A DNA stretch of 64,000 nucleotides, taken from contig JBAZFB010000007.1 in the NCBI GenBank assembly GCA_041653595.1, positions 27,675-91,674 of the forward strand, given 5' to 3'. Under the pieces are notes generated by a model. It saw nothing but the letters and a program-made list of their open reading frames with translations. It made no database searches and was not told the origin of the DNA. The DNA comes from Candidatus Omnitrophota bacterium (GTDB taxonomy: Bacteria; Omnitrophota; Gorgyraeia; Pluralincolimonadales; Pluralincolimonadaceae). Made by a program: the position numbers and the translations under genes. Shown here piece by piece: positions 1 to 8,296 of this stretch (position 1 is the first letter of the stretch; every line of letters starts with the position of its first letter).

Positions 1-568
1 CGCCGTGGCCCAAACTATAAAGCGCCGCTGATACAAGCTGCCCCTTCCTGAAAATATGGTCTACCCTTGTCGGTGAGCTCCTGCTAAAGAGCCAGTAGAC
101 CGCCACGCCGAAGGCCAACCCCAGGAAAAACCCGAGTATCGGCGAAACAAAAATAAAAGTCACCGTCTTAATAATACCTTTCCATACGAGCGCGCCGGTG
201 CCGGCTTTTACCAATGCCGAGCCGACCAATCCTCCGATAAGCGCGTGCGAAGAACTTGTCGGGAGCCCGAAATACCATGTGATGATATTCCAGCCGCAGG
301 CGCCCACGAGTGTCCCGAAAATGATCGTCTTGTCTATGATCGCGATATCGATTATCCCCTTGCCGATCGTGTTGGCGACGTGCAGGCCGAAGAAGAGGAA
401 CGCGATGAAATTAAAGAACGCCGCCCACATTACCGCGAAACGCGGGGAAAGCACTCTCGTTGAGACGACCGTTGCTATCGAATTCGCGGAATCGTGGAAA
501 CCGTTCAGAAAATCAAAGATCAGCGCGAAAGCGATCACCGGTATTATAAGCAGGAGCCCATCATGCAT
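1..568 (-). CDS. pit: PiT-family inorganic phosphate permease, N-terminal part (cut by window edge)
   Basis: Low-affinity phosphate (metal-phosphate) symporter of the inner membrane. The visible part is about 189 residues. It has the PiT signature FDFLNGFHDSANSIAT near residues 18-33 and the second signature region PTSSSHALIGG near residue 105, with several hydrophobic segments. The C-terminus lies beyond position 1. The start ATG at 566-568 overlaps the last codons of the DUF47 gene upstream by 8 nt, so the two are probably translationally coupled. Pit next to a DUF47 (PhoU-like) partner is a common pairing. The membrane pyrophosphatase just upstream would supply phosphate from pyrophosphate. 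Confidence 0.93.
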   Translation of the reverse strand, partial: MHDGLLLIIPVIAFALIFDFLNGFHDSANSIATVVSTRVLSPRFAVMWAAFFNFIAFLFFGLHVANTIGKGIIDIAIIDKTIIFGTLVGACGWNIITWYFGLPTSSSHALIGGLVGSALVKAGTGALVWKGIIKTVTFIFVSPILGFFLGLAFGVAVYWLFSRSSPTRVDHIFRKGQLVSAALYSLGHG

Positions 569-1181
569 GCTTAAGGACTATACCCTCTATGATAACAGCT
601 ATGTCTTCGCATTTATCGGTGGCCGTCTCGAGATATTCGTAGATATCCCTCCACTTGATGACTTCAAGCGCGTCGGCCTTCTCGTCGAATAATTTCGCTA
701 CGGCTTCCCTCTGTATCCTGTCGCCCTCGTTCTCTAGGCGGTTTATCTCGATGCAATGCTCCATGACCTGGGAGTGTTTCAATTGCTTGAGTTTCGGCAT
801 CACGTAATTTATCTCTTCCGCCTGCTTCAAGATGACTTCCGCCATCTCTTTTATCTCCGGCGTAGGGGCCTTAAGTTTATAGAGGACCATACGCTCGGTA
901 GCGGCCTCGATGAAGTCCATGACGTCATCGAGGGCCGCCGTGAGCTCGTGTATGTCTTCCCTGTCCAGGGGGGTCACAAACGTCGTGTTGAGTTTTTCCA
1001 TTATCTCATGCGTGATCTGGTCGCTGTCGTGCTCGAGCCTTTCGAGCTTCGCGGCGTCCTCAGCCAAAGTGCTGAAATCGTTCGATATTTCTCTCAAGAG
1101 CTTCGCGCCCCTTAACAGGTTCTCGGCGCTTCTGACGAACATATCGAAGAACTTCACTTCTTTAGGTATCAGGCTGAACAT
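561..1181 (-). CDS. DUF47 / PhoU-like phosphate transport regulator
   Basis: A 206-residue, almost entirely helical protein with the PhoU-like DUF47 pattern: paired acidic helices such as KLERLEHDSDQITHEIMEKL and INRLENEGDRIQREAV, which in this family bind metal clusters. The length matches the family (about 205-215). It overlaps the phosphate permease start by 8 nt, and proteins of this family are usually encoded with Pit and thought to control its activity. No signal peptide or membrane span is present, so it is cytoplasmic. It sits 38 nt after the pyrophosphatase gene, probably in the same transcript. Confidence 0.9.
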   Translation of the reverse strand: MFSLIPKEVKFFDMFVRSAENLLRGAKLLREISNDFSTLAEDAAKLERLEHDSDQITHEIMEKLNTTFVTPLDREDIHELTAALDDVMDFIEAATERMVLYKLKAPTPEIKEMAEVILKQAEEINYVMPKLKQLKHSQVMEHCIEINRLENEGDRIQREAVAKLFDEKADALEVIKWRDIYEYLETATDKCEDIAVIIEGIVLKHA

Positions 1182-1219
1182 GAGACTCCTCCGCGATGAG
1201 TTTGTGGTTTATCGTTGTT

Positions 1220-3568
1220 CTATTGTGTGTCGCCCAGGGACATCTCCTTCGAATCTCTCCTAGACCTAAGAATGACCCAAAGTATGACCGATATCCCGGC
1301 GATGCCTATAACTATGATGCCGGGGGTAAGGGTCTCGTTCTTTATCATGATGCCTACGATCAATAAAGCGACCATGTTCATGACTTTAATGAGCGGGTTC
1401 AGCGCGGGACCGGCCGTATCCTTTAAAGGATCTCCTACTGTATCGCCGGTAACCGAGGCCTTATGGGCTTCGGAGCCTTTTCCGCCGTACAGGCCGTCCT
1501 CTATCGTTTTCTTGGCATTATCCCAGGCGCCGCCTGCGTTAGACATAAATACCGCCAACAGCTGGCCCGAGAGGATCATGCCGGCGAGGAAACCGCCGAG
1601 CGCCTCTTTATGGAGCAACAAGCCGACAAGTATAGGAGCGAGTATCGCCAGGAGTCCCGGGCCGACAAGTTCGCTCTGCGCGGCCGCGGTGCAGATGCCG
1701 ACCACGCGCCCGTAATCCGGCGTTTTCGTGCCTTCCCATATCTCTTTGTCCTTGAACTGGTTCCTTACTTCATGGACGATGAGAAATGCGGCGCGGCCTA
1801 CTGCCCTTATCGTCATCGAGCTGAACAAGAACGGTATTGCGCCGCCGATCAGCAGGCCGATGAACACGTTCGGCTCTGAGATCGAGAGAGATGCCGCTAT
1901 CTGCTCGTATGTTTGTCCGGTGGCTTTCGCGATGTCGGTGATATAAGCGTTAAATAGCGAAACGGCCGCTACGACTGCCGAACCTATCGCGATGCCTTTG
2001 GTGATAGCTTTTGTGGTATTGCCTACCGCGTCAAGGTCGGCCAGGGTCTGGCGCGCGGCCTTATCGAGATGCGCCATCTCGCCGATGCCGTTCGCGTTAT
2101 CCGCGACCGGACCGAAGACATCCATCGAGATGTTGTTGCCGGTCAATGTCAACATGCCGATACCGCACATCGCGACGCCGTAAGCGATATACGTCGGGTT
2201 CGTGCCGGCGTAGATCAGGACCGAAGCGCCGATAGCCGCCGCGATTATCAGGATGGCCCAGACCGTCGACTCGTATCCGACGGCGATGCCGGTGATGATC
2301 GTGGTCGCGTGGCCGGTCTGCGTCGCTCTCGCGATGGACTTTACAGGCGCGGCTTCGGGTTTCGTGAAATATTCCGTCACGCGGTTTATGGTGATGGCCA
2401 GGATGATACCGACCATTGTCGTGTATACTGGCCTCATATCAAGCCCGGCCACGCCGAAGCTCGCCCAATTCGCAAGCTGCGTCTTCTCAGGGAACCTCAG
2501 ATAATAGAACCCGATGGCGCAGAAACCGACGATCGAGACCGCGGCCGACGACCAGAAACCGACGTTGATGGCGTGCATCGCATTCCTGACCTTATCGCTC
2601 GTACGGACAAGGTAGGTGCCGAAGATGGAACTTAAAACTCCGACCGCGCGGACTAAGAGCGGGAATATGACGCCCTTGTGGCCGAACGACGCCCATCCGA
2701 GGATCATCGCCGAGACGATCGTGACTTCATAAGACTCGAAGATGTCAGCCGCCATGCCTGCGCAGTCGCCGACGTTATCGCCGACGTTATCGGCGATGGT
2801 CGCGGCATTCCTTGGATCATCTTCCGGGATGCCCTTTTCGATCTTCCCGACGAGGTCCGCGCCGACATCAGCGGCTTTCGTGTAGATACCTCCGCCGACC
2901 CTCATGAACAAAGCCAGGAGCGTGCCGCCGAAACCGAAACCGAGCAGGACTTCATACGCCTGCTCGCCGTATATCATGAATATTACCGTGCCGCCCAACA
3001 GCCCGAGGCCGTCGGTGAGCATACCGGTGATCGTTCCCGTGCGATAGGCGATCTTAAGCGCCTGGCCGAAGCTCGTCCTCGCGGCCGCGGCTACGCGGAC
3101 ATTTCCCTGGACAGCCAGGTTCATGCCGACGAAACCGACCATCGCCGAGAAGAACGCGCCCATCAAAAACGCGCACGACCTTCCTATCTGTATGTGCGTG
3201 GCGCCCGCGGTGAAATACAGCGCGGCCGTCAGGATGAACATCAAAAATACTATCGCCTTGAACTGGCGGCTTAAGTACGCGTTCGCGCCGATGCGGATGG
3301 CATCGGAGATCTCCTGCATCTTCGGCGTCCCTTTGTCATAGCGGAGCACCTGCGCCATCAAAAACCCGGCATATAAAAGACCGAGTATGGCGACACCAAG
3401 GATCGACCATAGCGCGAATTTTTCCATCACCGAAAAAGCCGGGCTGTACATGAAAGCGAACGCCTTGAACCCCTCGCCCGCGGGCGCAACGGCTTCCAAC
3501 GCCAGCGCCATATTGGACAATAATACTAGTGCGGCAACAACTAAGAATAACTTAGACGACCTTTTCAT
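1220..3568 (-). CDS. hppA: Membrane-bound ion-pumping pyrophosphatase
   Basis: Pumps H+ (or Na+) across the inner membrane using pyrophosphate hydrolysis. About 782 residues with roughly 16 hydrophobic segments. The pyrophosphate-binding motifs are visible: DVGADLVGKIEKGIPEDDPR near residue 240, followed by DNVGDNVGDCAGMAADIFES, and the C-terminal DTVGDPLKDTAGPALNPLIK. The motif GNTTKA has Lys where K+-dependent enzymes have Ala, which in the known family marks the K+-independent type, normally a proton pump. I chose the ATG at 3566-3568 because a strong ribosome site (GGAGGAAAG) precedes it. An upstream in-frame start would overlap purA. The first 25 residues look like a signal-type hydrophobic segment. 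Confidence 0.95.
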   Translation of the reverse strand: MKRSSKLFLVVAALVLLSNMALALEAVAPAGEGFKAFAFMYSPAFSVMEKFALWSILGVAILGLLYAGFLMAQVLRYDKGTPKMQEISDAIRIGANAYLSRQFKAIVFLMFILTAALYFTAGATHIQIGRSCAFLMGAFFSAMVGFVGMNLAVQGNVRVAAAARTSFGQALKIAYRTGTITGMLTDGLGLLGGTVIFMIYGEQAYEVLLGFGFGGTLLALFMRVGGGIYTKAADVGADLVGKIEKGIPEDDPRNAATIADNVGDNVGDCAGMAADIFESYEVTIVSAMILGWASFGHKGVIFPLLVRAVGVLSSIFGTYLVRTSDKVRNAMHAINVGFWSSAAVSIVGFCAIGFYYLRFPEKTQLANWASFGVAGLDMRPVYTTMVGIILAITINRVTEYFTKPEAAPVKSIARATQTGHATTIITGIAVGYESTVWAILIIAAAIGASVLIYAGTNPTYIAYGVAMCGIGMLTLTGNNISMDVFGPVADNANGIGEMAHLDKAARQTLADLDAVGNTTKAITKGIAIGSAVVAAVSLFNAYITDIAKATGQTYEQIAASLSISEPNVFIGLLIGGAIPFLFSSMTIRAVGRAAFLIVHEVRNQFKDKEIWEGTKTPDYGRVVGICTAAAQSELVGPGLLAILAPILVGLLLHKEALGGFLAGMILSGQLLAVFMSNAGGAWDNAKKTIEDGLYGGKGSEAHKASVTGDTVGDPLKDTAGPALNPLIKVMNMVALLIVGIMIKNETLTPGIIVIGIAGISVILWVILRSRRDSKEMSLGDTQ

Positions 3569-3572
3569 TTTA

Positions 3573-4853
3573 TTACTTCTTTCCTCCCATCTTGAATACC
3601 TGCTCACGCCTGCTACCAACAGAGACGAGTTCTATCTTTACGCCAATGAGGCTCTCGAGCTTCCTGAGGTACCTCTTGGCGTTAGTTGGTAATTTCGAGA
3701 AGCTCCCGGTGCCCGAGGTATCCTCTCCCCAGCCCGGAAGCTCTTCATAGACCGGCTCGACATCCCAGAGCATCTCGATGTTCGCCGGAAAATCTTTATA
3801 TGTCTTTCCTTTATACTTGTACGCGACCGCGATCTTTATTGTCTCCAACTCGTCTAAGACATCGAGTTTCGTGACCACGATGGCATCGAGGCTGTTGACC
3901 AGCGCCGAGTGCCGGACTATCAGGCTGTCGAACCAGCCGCATCTCCTGGGCCGGCCGGTCGTCGCGCCGAACTCCTTGCCCTTCTGCCTTATGACTTCCA
4001 TCAGGTCCGGGCCGAATTCGGTGGGAAAAGGCCCTTCCCCGACGCGCGTAGTATACGCCTTTACCACGCCGACTACTTTGTCGATCTTCGACGGACCGAG
4101 GCCTGTGCCGGTGCACGCGCCGCCGGCTGTCGCGTTGGAACTCGTGACATACGGGTACGTGCCGTGGTCGACGTCAAGGAGCGTCCCCTGCGCGCCTTCG
4201 AGCAGGAGCCTTTTTTTCTTCTTGACCGCCTCGTTTAAGATTATGGTGGTATTGCAGGCGTACTTCGCTATCTTCTTCCTGTATTCGACGAACTGGTTAT
4301 AGATCTCGTAGAACGAGAACCCCGAATGGCCGTACAATTTCTGCAGGGTCTCGTTCTTTGCCGCGATATTCTCGCTTAATTTCTTTTTGAATAACTCGTC
4401 ATCTAAAAGGTCTGCGAGCCTGATGCCGCACCTGCCGACCTTGTCGACATAACACGGCCCGATACCGCGGCCTGTCGTGCCGATCTTCTTGCGGCGCTCG
4501 CTTAGGCGGTCGATCTCCTTGTGATAAGGGAATATCAGGTGGACCTGGTCGCTGACCTTCAGGTTATCATCGACTTCTATCCCTTTGGAGCGCAAGCTTT
4601 CTATTTCGCTTATGAGCGCCTCCGGGTCTACGACGACGCCGTTGCCGATGACGCAGATCTTGCCTTTATGCAGTATCCCGGACGGGACAAGATGCAGGAT
4701 GAACTCCTCGTTGCCGATGACCACGGTGTGGCCGGCGTTATTGCCGCCCTGGTACCGCACGATATAATCGGCGTCGCGGGAGAAGATATCTATTATCTTC
4801 CCCTTGCCCTCGTCTCCCCACTGCGCGCCTACTACGACTGTGTTTTTTGCCAT
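3573..4853 (-). CDS. purA: Adenylosuccinate synthetase
   Basis: Makes adenylosuccinate from IMP, aspartate and GTP, the first committed step to AMP. The 426 residues match the usual length. Visible signatures are the N-terminal GTP-binding loop QWGDEGKGKIID (residues 11-22) with its catalytic Asp, GGNNAGHTVV (about 35-44), the GTTGRGIGPCY loop (about 125), and GATTGRPRRCGWFD (about 290). It lies 1 nt after serA and 4 nt before hppA, so it is in the same transcript. Nothing unusual in composition. Confidence 0.97.
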   Translation of the reverse strand: MAKNTVVVGAQWGDEGKGKIIDIFSRDADYIVRYQGGNNAGHTVVIGNEEFILHLVPSGILHKGKICVIGNGVVVDPEALISEIESLRSKGIEVDDNLKVSDQVHLIFPYHKEIDRLSERRKKIGTTGRGIGPCYVDKVGRCGIRLADLLDDELFKKKLSENIAAKNETLQKLYGHSGFSFYEIYNQFVEYRKKIAKYACNTTIILNEAVKKKKRLLLEGAQGTLLDVDHGTYPYVTSSNATAGGACTGTGLGPSKIDKVVGVVKAYTTRVGEGPFPTEFGPDLMEVIRQKGKEFGATTGRPRRCGWFDSLIVRHSALVNSLDAIVVTKLDVLDELETIKIAVAYKYKGKTYKDFPANIEMLWDVEPVYEELPGWGEDTSGTGSFSKLPTNAKRYLRKLESLIGVKIELVSVGSRREQVFKMGGKK

Positions 4854-4854
4854 A

Positions 4855-6438
4855 TTAGAATTTTATCAGTTTGGCGTCCAGCACATGTTTCGCCGAACGT
4901 ATCTCTTTCATGACCGGTTCCGGGACTTCCTCATCGAGGTTGAGGACCGTCATCGCGTGGCCGCCGACCTTCGTCCTCCCCAGCGTCATGCCTGCGATAT
5001 TGATCTTGTGTTGGCCGAGCACGGTCCCTATCTGGCCGACGATCCCGGGCTTGTCCTCGTTCGAGAGTATCAAAAGATACCCGGTAGTCGAGGCCTCTAC
5101 GTAGAAATCGTTTATCTTGACTATGCGCGGGTTCTTCCTCGGGGAGAGCGTGCCGGCAACCACAACCTTGCCCTTGTCGGTCTGCGCCTCGACGATTATG
5201 AGGTTTGCGAACTCCTCGGCCTGCGAGGTCTTCGTTTCAACGATCTTTATCCCGCGCTCCTTGGCTATGAACGATGCGTTGACGAAATTGACCGTCTCCT
5301 GGAGTACGGGCGTCAGCAGCCCTTTCAGGAAGGCGATCGTCACCGACGCGAGGTCATGCTCGATGATATCTCCGGAATATTGGACCTTCACTTCCGCTAT
5401 CCTTGCATCGGCCAACTGCCCGACCACAAGCCCCATCTTTTCGGCAAGGGTAATATACGGCCGTATGACCTTGTATATCTCCGGGTCGACGCACGGGACG
5501 TTTACGGCGTTCCTGCAGCCGCGGCCCAGAAGCGCGTCGGCGACCTGCTTGGCGACCTCGATGGCGACGTTTACCTGCGCCTCCTCGGTGGACGCGCCCA
5601 AATGCGGCGTCGCGACGAGCTTTTCGTTCTTGAACATCGTGAAATCTTTCGGCGGTTCCTCCTCGTATACGTCGAGGGCCGCGCCCGCGACCTTGCCCGA
5701 CTCGAGGGCCTTGATGAGCGCCTTCTCGTCGATGATGCCGCCGCGCGCGCAGTTGATCAGGCGCACGCCTTTTTTCATCTGCTCGAATTCCTTTTCGCCT
5801 ATCAAGTGTTTCGTCTCGCTGGTTATAGGCGTGTGGACGGTGATGTAATCCGATTCAGTAATAATATCTTTTATTTCTACCAGCTCGACGCCGAGGTCGT
5901 TTGCCCTCGCGACCGTAAGGAACGGGTCGTAAGCAATGACCCTCATGCCGAACGCCATACCGCGCCTGGCGACTTCGGTGCCGATGCGGCCGAGGCCGAT
6001 GATGCCGAGCGTCTTGCCGTAGAGCTCGACGCCCATATATTTATTCCTGTCCCATTTGCCTTCTTTTAACGAGGCGTTCGCGTTCGGGACGTTGCGCGAC
6101 ATCGAGAGCATCAAAGACCACGTGTGCTCGCAGGTGGATATCGTGTTTCCGGCCGGCGTATTCATGACGATGATACCGCGTTTCGAGGCGGCATCCGCGT
6201 CGACATTATCCAATCCGACGCCCGCGCGCCCGATGACCTTAAGTTTCGTCGCGGCTTCTATGATATCCTTGTTGACCTTGGTGCTGCTGCGGACGACGAG
6301 GGCGTCATAATCCTTTATGATCGCCTTGAGTTCCTCCGGCGGGAGCTTCAACTTCACATCCACCTGAAGTTCTTTTTCGTCCTTTAATACTTTTAACCCT
6401 TCTTCGGACAGCGCGTCGCTTACGAGCACCTTGTACAT
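4855..6438 (-). CDS. serA: D-3-phosphoglycerate dehydrogenase (long form with ACT domain)
   Basis: First step of serine synthesis, oxidising 3-phosphoglycerate to phosphohydroxypyruvate with NAD+. The 527 residues have the long three-domain layout: substrate/NAD domains (1-315) with GLGRIG Rossmann loop near 150, catalytic Arg in NCARGGIIDE, Glu in DVYEEEPP and His in ATPHLGAST; an allosteric substrate-binding domain (about 320-450); and a C-terminal ACT domain (about 455-527, LLILSNEDKPGIVGQIG) that usually senses serine. The class V aminotransferase two genes upstream could take the next step. purA follows after 1 nt. Confidence 0.97.
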   Translation of the reverse strand: MYKVLVSDALSEEGLKVLKDEKELQVDVKLKLPPEELKAIIKDYDALVVRSSTKVNKDIIEAATKLKVIGRAGVGLDNVDADAASKRGIIVMNTPAGNTISTCEHTWSLMLSMSRNVPNANASLKEGKWDRNKYMGVELYGKTLGIIGLGRIGTEVARRGMAFGMRVIAYDPFLTVARANDLGVELVEIKDIITESDYITVHTPITSETKHLIGEKEFEQMKKGVRLINCARGGIIDEKALIKALESGKVAGAALDVYEEEPPKDFTMFKNEKLVATPHLGASTEEAQVNVAIEVAKQVADALLGRGCRNAVNVPCVDPEIYKVIRPYITLAEKMGLVVGQLADARIAEVKVQYSGDIIEHDLASVTIAFLKGLLTPVLQETVNFVNASFIAKERGIKIVETKTSQAEEFANLIIVEAQTDKGKVVVAGTLSPRKNPRIVKINDFYVEASTTGYLLILSNEDKPGIVGQIGTVLGQHKINIAGMTLGRTKVGGHAMTVLNLDEEVPEPVMKEIRSAKHVLDAKLIKF

Positions 6439-6452
6439 TTTGTCCTCTCCTC

Positions 6453-7109
6453 TTAGATTATTATAAGGGCACCGCAGATCATTATTGCCAGCCCTGCCAA
6501 AGCGTGCGTGTAACGTTCTATCTTCCTTGCCGGAAGCAGGTCAAGTCCTAATAAAGACACCGTGATGACGCCGATCATGGTGACGATCGTAACGGCTCCG
6601 AAGATGATCGTCACCACGGCCGCTTCCATCATGCTGTTCCTCATCGCCGGGTACATGACGAGAGGTATCAGCACCTCGCACGGCCCGAATATGAATATCG
6701 CGAAGAGCACCCACGGCGTTATGTTCGCCTCGCTGCCGCGGTCATGCACATGGAGATGCTCGTCGTTATGCGTATGGATCTTATTCCTGGCGGCCTGCCT
6801 CATTCCCCATATGAAATACACCAGGCCGAATGCTATGAACAGCCACGCCGCTATGCTGTCCCGCGCGGCATCGAAGGCTTTTATCTTGCTTAGCGCCACT
6901 CCGAGGGCGAGGCCTATTACCCCCAAAAGGACGGCGCTTAAAATATGCCCTATGCCGCACAAAAATGTTATAAAGACCGTCTTCGGCAAAGACCATTTGC
7001 GGGCGCGCGCGATCATTATAAAAGGAACATAATGGTCTGGGCCTGCTATCGTATGGAAGAAACCCAGTGATGCCGCCGTGGCGGCCAACACCATCGTTTC
7101 GCCAGACAC
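6453..7109 (-). CDS. Six-helix membrane transporter of the TauE/SafE-UreH-NicO type
   Basis: A 218-residue inner-membrane protein with about six hydrophobic segments. The motif HTIAGPDHYVPFI near residue 20 resembles the HX4DH signature of nickel/cobalt (NicO/HupE/UreH) exporters, and FGPCEVLIPLVMYPA near residue 143 resembles the second conserved region. A His-rich loop (HTHNDEHLHVHD, about 114-125) lies between the halves, which is typical of metal transporters. I infer transition-metal transport but cannot name the substrate. It sits between the aminotransferase and serA in one operon with short gaps. Confidence 0.7.
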   Translation of the reverse strand: MSGETMVLAATAASLGFFHTIAGPDHYVPFIMIARARKWSLPKTVFITFLCGIGHILSAVLLGVIGLALGVALSKIKAFDAARDSIAAWLFIAFGLVYFIWGMRQAARNKIHTHNDEHLHVHDRGSEANITPWVLFAIFIFGPCEVLIPLVMYPAMRNSMMEAAVVTIIFGAVTIVTMIGVITVSLLGLDLLPARKIERYTHALAGLAIMICGALIII

Positions 7110-7118
7110 TTAAATCTC

Positions 7119-8285
7119 CTATGCTGCTTCGACCGGACCCCTGTCGCGGCCTTCGAGCAATACTTCTTCGGCGGCCTCGACCCCTACTCCGGGTTCACCC
7201 CTGAATCCCATCTCGGCGAGCGCCATGCCGAGCACGGCGATCGTCATGAGTATGTCCGTATCCGTTATATAACCCATATGCGCGATGCGGATAACCTTGC
7301 CCTTAAGCTCGGCCTGGCCTCCGGCTATTCCCACGCCGTATTTATCCCTCATATGTTTTACGAGTTTCTCGCCGTCTATGCCTTCGGGTAAGCGCACAGC
7401 CGTAACGCCGTTCGAGGGCGCGGTCGGCGCGAAGAGCTTAAGCCCCATCGCCTCCATCGCCTCGCGGGTCGCGAGAGCCAGTATCTTGTGGCGGTTAAAT
7501 ATCACGTCGAGGCCTTCCTTCTTCATCATCCTCAGCGTCTCGCGCAGCGCGATGACCAGCGATATCGCCGGGGTGAAAGGAGTGTCCGTCGCATCGATCG
7601 CTTTTTTCGCCTTCTTAAGGCTAAGGTAATATCTCGGACTCTTGGATTTCTCGACCTTCTCCCACGCCTTCTTGCTCAAAGATATGAATGCGAGCCCCGG
7701 GGGTATCATGAGCCCCTTCTGCGAACCGGAGACCACGACGTCTATGCCCCAATCGTCGGTCTTTATATCTTCGGCTCCGAGGCCGGAGATCGCGTCGACC
7801 GCGATGACCGCGTTATGGGCCTTGGTTATCTGGGCTATCGCTTTGATGTCGGTCAGCACGCCGGTCGAGGTCTCGCACAGCGTCGTAAAGACCGCCTGTA
7901 TGCCCGCGTCCTTCTTTAATTCCGCTTCGATGGCTTTCGGGTCGACCGCCTTGCCCCATTCAACGTTTATTATTATAGGAGTAATGCCGTATGCTTTGCA
8001 GAGTTCGGTCCATCTCTCGCCGAATTTACCGCCCTGAACGCATATCGCCTTATCGCCCGGCGAAAGCAGGTTGGCGACCGCGGCTTCCATGGCGCCGGTG
8101 CCCGAGGAGGTCAACGTTATTACGTCATTTTGCGTCTGGAAAACAAATTTTAAGAGTTCGCATACTTCCTTAAATATCTCCATGAACTCCGGGGTCCTGT
8201 GATGGATTATCGGTTCTGCCATGGCGAGCAATGCCTGAGGCGGGACAGGCGTGGGTCCCGGCGTCATAAGATAATTCTTTTTCAT
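7119..8285 (-). CDS. Class V PLP aminotransferase (alanine/serine-glyoxylate or phosphoserine type)
   Basis: A 388-residue fold-type I aminotransferase of the small-hydrogenase-subunit/PucG-like family. The N-terminus MTPGPTPVPP and the PLP-lysine region VVSGSQKGLMIPPG (Lys near 195) are characteristic, as is the aspartate of AVDAISGLGAED. The family uses alanine, serine or phosphoserine with glyoxylate or 2-oxoglutarate. Because serA lies two genes downstream and no serC is seen, I infer it may act as the phosphoserine aminotransferase. The C-terminal 25 residues (rich in Glu, Gly and Arg) are a low-complexity extension. A good ribosome site, AGGAGGGTAAGGA, precedes the ATG. Confidence 0.85.
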   Translation of the reverse strand: MKKNYLMTPGPTPVPPQALLAMAEPIIHHRTPEFMEIFKEVCELLKFVFQTQNDVITLTSSGTGAMEAAVANLLSPGDKAICVQGGKFGERWTELCKAYGITPIIINVEWGKAVDPKAIEAELKKDAGIQAVFTTLCETSTGVLTDIKAIAQITKAHNAVIAVDAISGLGAEDIKTDDWGIDVVVSGSQKGLMIPPGLAFISLSKKAWEKVEKSKSPRYYLSLKKAKKAIDATDTPFTPAISLVIALRETLRMMKKEGLDVIFNRHKILALATREAMEAMGLKLFAPTAPSNGVTAVRLPEGIDGEKLVKHMRDKYGVGIAGGQAELKGKVIRIAHMGYITDTDILMTIAVLGMALAEMGFRGEPGVGVEAAEEVLLEGRDRGPVEAA

Positions 8286-8296
8286 TCCTTACCCTC

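Noticed and set aside
3569..3619. Upstream start for the pyrophosphatase (17 extra residues)
   Set aside because: It would overlap purA, and a strong ribosome site sits just before the ATG at 3568.
4804..6069. Long open frame on the plus strand (about 421 codons) opposite serA
   Set aside because: It mirrors the codon bias of serA, has low-complexity Arg/Asp-rich composition and no start context or family resemblance.
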